Shown piece by piece: positions 1 through 9,057 of a stretch of DNA of 64,000 nt (position 1 is its first letter; each line of letters starts with the position of its first letter). The stretch lies in assembly GCF_030272615.1 (NCBI RefSeq), contig NC_081405.1, positions 317,427,041 to 317,491,040 on the forward strand, read 5' to 3'. Source of the DNA: Cryptomeria japonica (taxonomy: Eukaryota > Streptophyta > Pinopsida > Cupressales > Cupressaceae). The position numbers were made by a program, and so were the translations under genes. The notes under the pieces were generated by a model, which worked only from the letters and a program-made list of their open reading frames with translations, was not told the DNA's origin and did not search any database.

Positions 1-299
1 TTCATCCTATATTCCTATCTCTGTTTATAAGAGAATCTTTCTCACTTTACATGCATTCCTAGCTCAATCCTTCTATCTACATTCTTTACAAAAGAGGGTA
101 GCCTTGCTGTCTTAACCCTTGAAACTCATTTAAAATCCAATCTTGCATTGTGTGGGATTGGATCTTATGGGTTTCAACCCCTCTTTTGAATGTAAAGTCT
201 CCCCTAAGTGAAAACCGTCAACCCTAGTGACCTCCTTTCTCTCTCCTTGGAGTGGTGGGGAGGAACACTTAGGGTTCGATTGCGATTTTCTGCTTTACA
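1..299 (+). repeat. 3' end of a gypsy G1-type LTR (left copy)
   Basis: This stretch matches 6794-7092 almost base for base at a constant offset of 6793. It ends in TTTACA at 294-299, where the matching LTR at 5823-7092 also ends. It is therefore the last 299 bases of a second G1-type LTR whose start lies outside the window. It is followed directly by copia Gag sequence on the opposite strand, as in the right copy, and not by a primer-binding site. Confidence 0.75.
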
Positions 300-587
300 C
301 TTCCCAATCAACATATCTCTTGTTACAATAGTCACACTCTGGATCTCATCAATAGCAGCTACCTTGTGTTTGTAAGAAAGAGGCAAAGATCATAGAACCT
401 TAGCAATAATTTCATCTTCTTCAAGGATTCCATTGGCACATCTGATACCAAGGACAATTTCATTCACCTTAGCCATAAAAGAGTGTATGTTCTCATCTTC
501 TCCCATCTTCAACATCTCATACTTTCCTTTCAAACTCTATAGCTTAGAAACTTTAACTTGTTTAGCTCCTCCATACAAGGTTCAAAA
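300..587 (-). pseudogene. Copia X Gag fragment (UBN2-type), duplicated copy
   Basis: Read on the minus strand this encodes a piece of a plant Ty1/copia Gag of the UBN2 type, recognisable from 'MLKMGEDENIHSFMAKVNE' and 'RCANGILEEDEIIAKVL', followed by a stop and 'SLPLSYKHKVAAIDEIQS'. It is a truncated duplicate of 7093-7380, with which it is nearly identical. At 587/588 the copia frame stops and the AT-rich leader of gypsy element G1 begins. The fragment has no start, no zinc knuckle and an internal stop, so it is not functional. Its family is clear; only its origin (duplication or separate insertion) is open. Confidence 0.75.
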
Positions 588-817
588 TTTTACTTTTCTT
601 TTTAGTAATTGAGCTTGTGAAATGTTTAATTGTTAATGCTTGTTTCAGATCTACCCTGCTACTACAAATTATCAAATCATATCTATGCTTTAATTTTGAA
701 AATTAAGTGGTTAAGTGTCAAAACCCTAATTTTTAAAACCCTCTTGATTCAGCCTTTGACTGATAATTTCACTGATCAAAACATCTCCAAATCGGCTGTA
801 ACTTTGGATTCCGCAAC

Positions 818-921
818 AAAATCATAATATCTTTCATCCCTAAAAATTTGGAAAAAAGTTGCAAGGACCGTGTGCACCCCGGGCGCCATCGTCCCCAACA
901 TTTTTTCCAAAATTTCGGGAG
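818..921 (+). repeat. Leader direct repeat, copy 1, with GC-rich 30-bp motif
   Basis: About 104 bp that recur at 1441-1543 with roughly a dozen differences. The core at 865-894 (GGACCGTG...ATCGTCC) is strikingly GC-rich in an AT-rich leader and recurs in the LTR at 6694-6723. Both flanks (CATCCCTAAAAATTT before and AAAATTTCGGGAG after) are shared, so the repeat unit is larger than the core. Confidence 0.75.
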
Positions 922-1440
922 CTAGATCTTACTGTATTTTTCTGCTAAAATCCAGAATTTTGGCCGATTTCATCAATTCTAACACTTTCAAAATTAAAGT
1001 CAAAGTTAGTCTAGTGATTGCTTGGATTAAGGCTCCTAATCATTCAAAAATTGTTGAAATTAAAATTTTGTGTCGAAATTGTGTTCTTACTATCCTAAAT
1101 CTGAAAAGTGTGTCGACATTCATTCGAAATTTCAGTGCTTTATTCAAATTCTTGCAATTTGTGACTTTTGAAATTAAGTGTTTAATTACACCAACTTTGA
1201 TTTCCGCTTTAAAAATTGAATTTTGCAAGAAATTGAGTCAACTTTTAAATTTCAAAGCTTGCATTGCTCTTAGTATTCCCTATAAAATCATAAAATTCAA
1301 AATTTCAATTTCCCTCTCTTTTTCAAAATTCAAATTTTGTATTTTTCAACAATCTTGGTAGGGTTCAATTTTGAGATTGAAACTTTAATTTGGCCTATCT
1401 ATAGATCGTAAAATCACTCAATTTTTTCAAATTAGCTTTA

Positions 1441-1543
1441 AAATCATCATAACTCTCATCCCTAAAAATTTTGAAAAAAGTTGCGAGGACCATGTGCACT
1501 CCGTTCACCACGGTCCCTGACATTTTTTCTAAAATTTCGGGAG
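1441..1543 (+). repeat. Leader direct repeat, copy 2
   Basis: Second copy of the 818-921 unit, 619-623 bases downstream. Its core at 1487-1516 has lost the GGGCGCC centre but keeps the GGACC and GGTCC ends. Confidence 0.7.
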
Positions 1544-1733
1544 ATTGCCGTGATTGCATTTAACAGCTTAGATCCAGGAGATTGGCTGATTTTATTGAAA
1601 TTTGCTACCTCTAAATTCAAAATCTTCTCTCTCTCTCTAGTGCATGAGTTTTACAACAATAAGCCCTACTTACACTATTCCCGTTAGATGAAGCCTTAGA
1701 ATTAAGTATTTCCAAGGTTTAATTACTAAGGAG

Positions 1734-4589
1734 ATGGAACCTAATTTGAATAGCCTTTTTAACGAGGACATGGGTAATTCCTCTAATCCTCCTAATGATG
1801 AAGAAGCTCTCCATGAGGTTTCTATAGAACAACTTTCAAAATTGGATAACCAATTTGATGATTTTCAGCAATGGATGTCTCAAGAGTATCCCGATAGTCA
1901 AGCTCTTTCATTAATTGAGGGTCTAAAACGTATGGTTCAAAGTGATAAGAATGGAATTGATACTTTGTGTGGTATTGCACACATTGTGGATTCGAATGTG
2001 ATGCCTATGAAGAGTTGTGCCGAAACTTTAGGTTATACACAACCTCCCACTCAAGTCAATCATTCTATTCCTTTGACAACTTCTATTGCTAGTATACCTA
2101 CCTTTACATCAAACATAATGACTACTTCTATACAAGACATTCTGCTTATGATAACCAGTCATGGGGGCAATCCTTCTTCTTCAATTAACCCTCTTCCTTC
2201 ATTTAATCTGACTTCTTCATTCATTCCTTCAATGAGTGTTCCTATTACATCTCCACAAATGAACTTGGCGCAAGGGGGCAATTCATTTAACCATTCCATT
2301 CCTCCTTGTAGTGTTCCTCCTTTCCAATCATCTCCTATGACTAACTATCATAGTGTCCCGCCACCTTACTCTCAATCAATACCTTCTTTCAATAACATAA
2401 TACCTCCATCACAATCTAACACATCTAATATGAATTCTTCAACTGGAGCAACCATTAACAATCTTGCACAAACTGTCTCTTCTTTACAGCAACAAATTGC
2501 CTCTATGAATCAATCTAAGTTTAGTGTGCCCACATTTGATGTTGCGAGCCCACTTTCTCTTGACATTGTTCGAGCTATCCCTCCTAAGCATGTTGAAATC
2601 CCGCATTTGGAGCTTTATAATGGTAAAGGTGATCCTCTAACACATGTTAAGACTTTTCAAACAATATGTACCGATTTTGCTTATGACCAAAGGTTGCTTG
2701 CAAAACTGTTTACTAGGACATTAAAAGATAAAGCCCTACAATGGTATTGCTCGTTGCCTTCTTATTCTATTACTTCTTTCGAACAACTTGCAAATGCTTT
2801 TATTCAACAATTTCAAAACAATATAAGTCCTAAAGTTACTTTGATTGATTTAATGCATTGTAAACAAGGTGTTAAAGAAAAAGTGACTGATTTTATTGGT
2901 AGATATAAGCATTTGTATGCTCAAATCTCTTTTCTAGTGCCTGAAAATGATATTCAAAGAATCTTTATTTCTAATTTACAAAAAGACATTAGAGAAAAAC
3001 TTCTATTTTCTAAGTTTACTTCTTTCCAACAGTTGTGTGCAACTCTTCACAATTATCAACTGACTGTGAGTCAAATGGAACAAGCAAATCCTATGGCTCT
3101 GAGTGATAAGGGTGATAGTAGTCAACAACCATTTGGGAAGTTTAAACTGAACAGAGACTCTATTAAGTTCAATGAAAACATCATCAACAACAATGTGAAT
3201 GCAGCATCAGGTGTGCCTCCTATTTCTAAGTTTTTCAAGAAAGAAAGAAAGTTTACTCCTTTGAGTGAATCATTGCATAGTATTATGAATAAGTTATTAG
3301 AACAAAATGTGCTTACTCTCCCTCCCATAAAGCAAATAGATCCTACAAAGATTAATTCACCCTATTTTGATAACAAATCTTTTTCTCAATTTCATCGTCA
3401 ACTTGGGCATGATACTGAAAAATGTTTTGCTTTAAAGGGTAAAATTCAAGATTTGATTGATAATAATACTATCTCTGTTTTAGGAGTGAATGATAAAGGC
3501 AATACATCTGTAGCTCCTCCTAACCAAAATCTTAATATTTTTACTAATCCATTACCTTCTCATACCTCTAATGTGATTGAGACTAATGATTCCTCTTTCT
3601 CATTTGATGGTCTTGTGTCTATGACTCCGAATGTGATTAACTTTGTAGAGCAGCAAGAAAACCCTAAAGAACCTTCCATCACATTTGATTCTAGTGAAAC
3701 TATCACCGCACCTGATGGTCCTTTATACATAGTTGCAAAAGTCAAGAATACACCTTGCCATGGAGTGCTTATTGATCCTGATTGCATGGTTAATGTTATT
3801 ACTGAGGAATTTCTTTTTACTTTGCAATTGAATCAAGTGATCGATGACAAAACAGATGTGATTGTGAAATTATTTGATGCATTTTCTTCTTCTGCAATTG
3901 GTTCTATTACATTACCTATTGAGGTCCATAACAAATCCCTTGATATGAACTTTGCTATTATTCCTTCATCCGAACAATTTCGTGTGAAGCTAGGCTATCC
4001 TTGGCTATCTTCCATGAAAGCTATTGCTTCTCCTAGTCATAAATGTTTGAAATTTCCCCATAATGGTGAAGTTGTTACTATCAATCATAGTCTATTTAAA
4101 CCAACTGAAAGAACTTGTAGCGTTCCTATTGATTATTTTTGGCCTAAACAATTCCAATCTCTTCCTCCACGAAGTGATCGTCTTTTCAAATCTTATCAAA
4201 AGTGGAAAACAGATATGATCCTATATCTAAGTGAACCTAGAACACCCAAACTTGATATTCCTATCATTCTTGAGAAGGAAGTTCTTCCTTTGAAAGATAA
4301 AACTAATGTCTTTCCTCAAGAAGATTCCCAACCCATTCCTATGGATGTGACTATGTCTATGTCTAAAAGCAGACCTATACCTCCTCGTCATGATGGACTT
4401 GGTCTCCTTCCTAAACCAAATATTCCTCCTTTATACGGAGCAGCTCCTCCTCCTTCCTCTTATGGAGAGAAGAGACCTTCCTCTTCTCTTATTATCCAGC
4501 CTAAGAGACCACAACCCAAACACCCAAGTGATAAGGATGAGAACATTCCCCCTCCTCAATCTTCTCAACTTCCTACTAAGACTAGATGA
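1734..4589 (+). CDS. Gypsy G1 Gag-protease polyprotein, 951 codons, no pol
   Basis: A long open frame in a Tat/Ogre-like gypsy element. Residues 1-280 are low complexity, rich in Pro, Ser, Asn and Ile. Residues of about 285-450 form a Retrotrans_gag-type capsid domain ('HVEIPHLELYNGKGDPLTHV', 'KDKALQWYCSLPS', 'RIFISNLQKDIREKLLF'). A Cys/His segment follows ('FHRQLGHDTEKCFALKGKIQ', near 550). Residues of about 660-780 resemble the retropepsin region ('GVLIDPDCMVNVITEEF', then 'VKLGYPWLSSMKAIASPSHK'), but the DSG or DGG active-site triad reads D-P-D, so protease activity is doubtful. The C-terminal tail is Pro-rich. No reverse transcriptase, RNase H or integrase follows before the LTR at 5823, so the element would depend on enzymes from another copy. 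A 951-codon frame without stops is unusual beside its decayed neighbours. Confidence 0.8.
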   Translation: MEPNLNSLFNEDMGNSSNPPNDEEALHEVSIEQLSKLDNQFDDFQQWMSQEYPDSQALSLIEGLKRMVQSDKNGIDTLCGIAHIVDSNVMPMKSCAETLGYTQPPTQVNHSIPLTTSIASIPTFTSNIMTTSIQDILLMITSHGGNPSSSINPLPSFNLTSSFIPSMSVPITSPQMNLAQGGNSFNHSIPPCSVPPFQSSPMTNYHSVPPPYSQSIPSFNNIIPPSQSNTSNMNSSTGATINNLAQTVSSLQQQIASMNQSKFSVPTFDVASPLSLDIVRAIPPKHVEIPHLELYNGKGDPLTHVKTFQTICTDFAYDQRLLAKLFTRTLKDKALQWYCSLPSYSITSFEQLANAFIQQFQNNISPKVTLIDLMHCKQGVKEKVTDFIGRYKHLYAQISFLVPENDIQRIFISNLQKDIREKLLFSKFTSFQQLCATLHNYQLTVSQMEQANPMALSDKGDSSQQPFGKFKLNRDSIKFNENIINNNVNAASGVPPISKFFKKERKFTPLSESLHSIMNKLLEQNVLTLPPIKQIDPTKINSPYFDNKSFSQFHRQLGHDTEKCFALKGKIQDLIDNNTISVLGVNDKGNTSVAPPNQNLNIFTNPLPSHTSNVIETNDSSFSFDGLVSMTPNVINFVEQQENPKEPSITFDSSETITAPDGPLYIVAKVKNTPCHGVLIDPDCMVNVITEEFLFTLQLNQVIDDKTDVIVKLFDAFSSSAIGSITLPIEVHNKSLDMNFAIIPSSEQFRVKLGYPWLSSMKAIASPSHKCLKFPHNGEVVTINHSLFKPTERTCSVPIDYFWPKQFQSLPPRSDRLFKSYQKWKTDMILYLSEPRTPKLDIPIILEKEVLPLKDKTNVFPQEDSQPIPMDVTMSMSKSRPIPPRHDGLGLLPKPNIPPLYGAAPPPSSYGEKRPSSSLIIQPKRPQPKHPSDKDENIPPPQSSQLPTKTR

Positions 4590-5063
4590 AATCGTTTTGC
4601 ACGTGAACACCGATGAAAGCATCATCTTAGAGCTCAGGCAGCTGCTTCTCAAACTTTGCAATCCCCAAAAACACCTTCAACAAGCATTATTCTATTTTCT
4701 CCGAAATCTCCTAAACATAAGAGGCATGATGGTTTTGATCCTATGTGAGTTAAAGATCCTATTTTTATAAATCTTGATGATGATATAGATGAAAATGTTA
4801 TTCATGATGAAAATGTTACTTCTTTTCATTCTAATAGTGAATATGAATATGTTGATGTTGATAACCATTTATCTAACGAATTTTCTAAAGCACTTATCCT
4901 AGCTCCTAGACAAGAACAACGTGGCTTGGAACATGAACATAGCCCTTGTTTGGATCTTGTGATAGCTCCATCTGCTGTGTTGGATGTTCCTCCTCTAGCG
5001 TGTTCCCTGCCTTCCCAAAATATTAATCAACAAGATCGGGGGGTGGATGACGTGCTAGACTAG
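4590..5063 (+). pseudogene. In-frame C-terminal extension of G1 Gag-protease, broken by stops
   Basis: The frame of the preceding ORF continues as plausible protein after its TGA (4587-4589) up to a TAG at 5061-5063. It is interrupted only by TGA at 4614-4616 and 4746-4748. Readable pieces include 'SPKTPSTSIILFSPKSPKHK' and 'LDDDIDENVIHDENVTSFHS', with Pro/Ser-rich and acidic composition like the tail upstream. I infer an ancestral frame of about 1109 codons whose last 158 codons have decayed. The alternative is that this is 3' untranslated sequence that happens to be open. Confidence 0.5.
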
Positions 5064-5822
5064 TTCATTAGCATAGCAGACTCTCTCCTCCTCTCTTGAT
5101 CTTTTTTGTTATTTCTTCTATGTGTTATTCTCATTCTTCTATTCGTTGTCCTTAGTGTTGTCTACTTGAGGATGATGCAAAGCATTGAGATCTCTTTTGG
5201 TCTCTCTCATGTTGACTCAAAAGACACATGTGTTCCCTTCTTCTAAGTGACCTTCCTTGATTGGGGAATGAAGAACAATTATGCATACATACATATGATA
5301 TACATGAATTATCATATAGCATACTGACCCCAAGGAAAGTGAAGTCACCTCATGATTTATGTTTTGTGTCTATTATCCTTGGGTTTATCTCACACTTGGG
5401 GGCTAAATCCTTGTGATAACGTGCTCCTTTCCTTCTCATTTCCTATATGTATCACTACCTTAAAGCAATCACCCCCGATGAGGCATGTGCGATTGCTTTA
5501 ACGTAGGGGGGCATACACCCCATACACCCCGTCTATCCCTTCAGGATACTTGAAAAATTTTTGGCGAACATAGCTTTGCCTTGAAAATTTTTGGTATTTC
5601 TCTTGCATGACTCATAGTGAGGGAACCTTACTATTGATAGTCATGGTTCTCCCTCGTGATCTTCCCTTTTACTTTGTCAATCAAAGTCATAAGATCCTTA
5701 GTCCACTGGGGGCTTGGTGTGTCTTGCCTCCTTGACGTGGTGAAAGTCTTTCAATATTCTGTCCTTGTACTTTACCAGAAGTATGGGTGTACACTTATAC
5801 TCCCGCTAAAGTGTGGGCTAAA
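5064..5822 (+). other. 3' untranslated region of gypsy element G1
   Basis: Pyrimidine- and T-rich sequence with no coding signal between the last stop of the Gag frame and the LTR. It includes a G-rich segment near 5500-5516 and a purine-rich stretch just before the LTR (about 5806-5820) that may serve as the polypurine tract, though it is not a clean one. I see no pol remnant in it. Confidence 0.55.
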
Positions 5823-5993
5823 TGTAGCATCCTAAAATTGTAACACTTGCAATTTTGACTACATTTGGGTCTTCATGATGGGGACGTAACACTGAACCTG
5901 AATGGAGACCCTGAAACTTGTTCATGACACCAAAAACTGCATTTTTCAGCACCCTGGCCTGATCCTCCTTGCACCCTGCTGTCCCTGGAGGTG

Positions 5994-6082
5994 GGACCAT
6001 GGCGTCCAACACCCTGGTCCTTTAGGACCATGGTGCCTAGCACCCTGGTCACCCAAGACCATGGCGCCCAACGCCCTGGTCC
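5994..6082 (+). repeat. Three tandem 31-bp GC-rich units in the G1 LTR
   Basis: Units start at 5994, 6025 and 6056. Each reads roughly GGACCATGGCGCC, then CAACACCCTGGTCC, so each unit begins GGACCA and ends TGGTCC and can fold on itself. The same motif occurs in inverse orientation at 865-894, 1487-1516 and 6694-6723. They lie about 130-210 bp upstream of the TATA box. Confidence 0.75.
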
Positions 6083-6205
6083 CTGGCCCTATTTTGGGCC
6101 CGGTCTCTTATGGGGCTTCGGGTCTTTAAGTTTGCAAATTGGAAAATAAGGTTGCTATGTCGACCCAAGGTCAGAAAAATCAGTCTTTCAACCCTAATTA
6201 GCAAG

Positions 6206-6213
6206 TATATAAA
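6206..6213 (+). promoter_or_regulatory. TATA box of the G1 LTR
   Basis: TATATAAA in the context AGCAAGTATATAAACTAC, in the middle of the LTR where an RNA polymerase II promoter is expected. Transcription would start about 30 bases downstream, near 6240. Confidence 0.6.
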
Positions 6214-7092
6214 CTACATTTCCTCTCCCATTTTGAGGAGGAATGGCATATGTGTACAAGAGGTGGAAGTGACATTCAAACATTCAAGCATTCAAGCATT
6301 CAAGCATTCCTTCAAGCAATTGATCATTCTAAGTCTCCATTCAAGGCTAAGTGTTACATTCAAGACAAGGATTCAACCATTGAAGAGGAGATCACATACC
6401 ACATACAACATACAACATACAACAACATTTACACCTTCACATGTAAGAATACAAACATTCTTACAACAAGGTATCAGTACTTGTTTACATTACAATCATT
6501 TACATTTACAGCATTCTCATTTCTTGGTTAATTCCAAAACTAGGGTTTGACCTAAGGGCAAACCCCTAATCCCTAACACCCCAATCATCCTCTCTTTTCT
6601 ATGTGTAGGTTGCAGGTACGCGGGTGTAATTGAAGATCTGGAATCCTTGTGCAGAGATGAATAGATCCCCCTTCGTTTCGCGAATTTTTTGGAGGACCGT
6701 GTGCATGTCGGGCGCCATCGTCCCATCAACTTTCGCTCAAATTTTTAGGACAATGTTGTCTCGACATTTTACTACTAATTCTAGGTCTGCAGCATCATCC
6801 TATATTCCTATCTCTATTTATAAGAGAATCTTTCTCACTTTACATGCATTCCTAGCTCAATCCTTCTATCTACATTCTTTACAAAAGAGGGTAGCCTTGT
6901 TGTCTTAACCCTTGAAACTCATTTAGAATCCAATCTTGCATTGTGTGGGATTGGATCTTGTGGGTTTCAACCCCTCTTTTGAATGTAAAGTCTCCCCTAA
7001 GTGAAAACCATCAACCCTAGTGACCTCCTTTCTCTCTCCTTGGAGTGGTGTGGGGGAACACTTAGGGTTCGATTGCGATTTTCCTCTTTACA

Positions 7093-7668
7093 CTTCCCAA
7101 TCAACATATCTCTTGTTACAATAGTCACACTCTGGATCTCATCAATAGCAACTACCTTGTGTTTGTAAGAAAGAGGCAAAGATCATAGAACCTTAGCAAT
7201 AATTTCATCTTCTTCAAGGATTCCATTGGCACATCTGATACCAAGGACAATTCCATTCACCTTAGCCATAAAAGAGTGTATGTTCTCATCTTCTCCCATC
7301 TTCAGCATCTCATACTTTCCTTTCAAACTCTATAGCTTAGAAACTTTAACTTGTTTATCTCCTCCATACAAGGTTCAAATATTGTCCTAGATCTCATGAG
7401 TAGTCTGAAGTCCCATTACATTAGTCATCTCTGAATTATTCAAGGCGATCAGTAATGTTTCCTTTTATCTAATGTTATTTTCAGCTTCCTTGATCTCATC
7501 AGTAGTAATCAGTCCATTTTGAGGAATAGAATGCTCATTCTTTGTAATCTTCCAATAATATTTTTCTAGACATCTGAAGTGCACCTCCATCTAGTTCTTC
7601 CATATAGAATAGTTACTTCCATCAAATCTCAAACTCTTGTTCTTAAAGATAAAACCTCCACTTGCCAT
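7093..7668 (-). pseudogene. Copia X Gag, N-terminal part, interrupted by G1
   Basis: Read from an ATG at 7668 down to 7093 this is the first 190 or so residues of a Ty1/copia Gag. It starts 'MASGGFIFKNKSLRFDGSNY' and continues through the UBN2 region ('MLKMGEDENIHSFMAKVNG', 'RCANGILEEDEIIAKVL', stop, 'SLPLSYKHKVVAIDEIQS', 'RDMLIGK'). It breaks exactly where the LTR of G1 begins, so G1 is inserted in this gene. Several in-frame stops are present. The zinc knuckle and pol of this element are not in the window, unless they lie left of position 1. Confidence 0.85.
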
Positions 7669-7710
7669 CCCAAATCTCCTCAAGCTGCTAAGCTTCTTCC
7701 AGAGGATATA

Positions 7711-7724
7711 GCTCTTATACCAAT
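7711..7724 (-). other. Primer-binding site of copia X
   Basis: On the minus strand this reads ATTGGTATAAGAGC, one base off the TGGTATCAGAGC site that pairs with the 3' end of plant initiator tRNA-Met. It directly abuts the LTR at 7725, as expected. Confidence 0.75.
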
Positions 7725-9057
7725 TGTTGGGAACAATAATGAGAGAAAATTGAGAGGGGGGATGAATTAGTTTACTACAAGATCTACAAACTTAACCAGA
7801 AATGCAAAACTGATAAACTACAACAACAAAAAAGATAAGCAAATTGAAATCACAACACACAACACCAAGATTTTGAAGTGGAAAACCTGGTTAAAGGAAA
7901 AACCACGGTGGGAATATATGCATAGTAAGATGATACTCTATAGTAGTATGTGTAAATATTATAATGGGGAATGCACATGCATTCAGGAACACTTCCTAGA
8001 GATCACTTCTCAAAAGATAATAACACACAATACTACAGCCCTAAGGGAAGTCTCATTGACTTATAACAAGATTCAAACAACAATCCAGAAGAAATGAACT
8101 ACATTAATAGCATCTACAAATGCTTGATGAAAGTTCCCATTAAGCACAATTGTCTGCTCTGCAACACAAATCTCTGCTCAATCACAATACCAAAATATGT
8201 ATTTTCTTGTTCACACACACACCACTCTCATATAATGCAGACACAACATTGACACCAAACTTACATGAATATGACACCTATTTATACAATTCATCAACCT
8301 TGACAACAAGGTTGGCTAAACCCTCAACTCATAATTACAAACTTCAATCAGAAGATACGAAGATCAACCACTAGACCAATATAATGATATGCATGACATC
8401 GCATAGACTTAAATCAAATTTTTGAATGCTCATCACCACCGTAAATTACTTTAAGATCAACCACAACACGCTACACCACTAGGAAAACCTCATAAACGAA
8501 ATACATCACCGGATCATGAAAATCACCAGAAACTCACACAATGATCAATGCAGATCATCAAAACAAATAGGAAATAATTAGGTAACACCAACAAGAACAT
8601 TAGAATCATTAGTAATAGTTGCACCAACACCACTTATCAAAACTTCATCGATCAACTTCTGAAACTCAAGAATACTCAAATAACAGCAACAGTATGAAGA
8701 AAGATAACTTATGGGGCACGAAATGATGAATCATTTTAGATGAAGATACACATGACCATCCCAAGAAATCTCCCAAAGACATAGCTCAAGATCTTATCAC
8801 ACCGATATATACCAAAGGAAATACTAAACTCTGAAAAGCACTAATTAGAAAAGCAAACTGCAAACTGGATCATATGATATGATCAATTAAGATTTTTGGA
8901 TCACTAAAACCAGTACAAAAATATGTAATAACACTACAAATACTCCATACACCAAACCATGATCACAATAAACCAATAAGCAATCATCAGAGCAATAAAT
9001 CATAGGAATGTTGACATCAATGACAACAACATATCCTAGCAGCAACAATGTCCAACA
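7725..9057 (-). repeat. 5' LTR of copia X (1333 bp)
   Basis: Bounded by TGTTGGG at 7725 and CCAACA at 9057, the inverted termini shared by the copia LTRs of this window. It holds the conserved block at 7879-7913 (GGAAAACC ... ACCACGGTGGGA) found in all related LTRs here. The right end is set from the CCAACA terminus and is less certain than the left, which adjoins the primer-binding site. Confidence 0.7.

Larger units (their letters stand above)
588..1733 (+). other. Untranslated leader of gypsy element G1
   Basis: AT-rich sequence leading to the Gag start at 1734. No primer-binding site is visible, which fits the view that the true LTR/leader junction was lost when 587/588 was joined. It carries a direct repeat of about 104 bp (818-921 and 1441-1543). 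Open frames here are short and show no family features, so I treat the segment as non-coding. Confidence 0.6.
5823..7092 (+). repeat. 3' LTR of gypsy element G1 (1270 bp)
   Basis: The LTR starts TGTAGCATCC at 5823 and ends CTTTACA at 7092, where copia X Gag sequence takes over. Its last 299 bases are repeated at 1-299. Inside are three tandem GC-rich 31-bp units (5994-6082), a TATA box (6206-6213), a run of CATTCAAG-like repeats (6271-6310) and a copy of the leader GC-rich core (6694-6723). The start is inferred from the TG dinucleotide after a purine-rich stretch; the end is supported by the shared breakpoint of both copies. Confidence 0.7.

Noticed and set aside
1-7380. Reading 1-587 and 6794-7380 as an LTR pair of one element.
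   Set aside because: The repeat includes copia Gag beyond the LTR end, and the right copy continues into the rest of the copia gene, its primer site and LTR. A true 5' LTR would be followed by a primer site.
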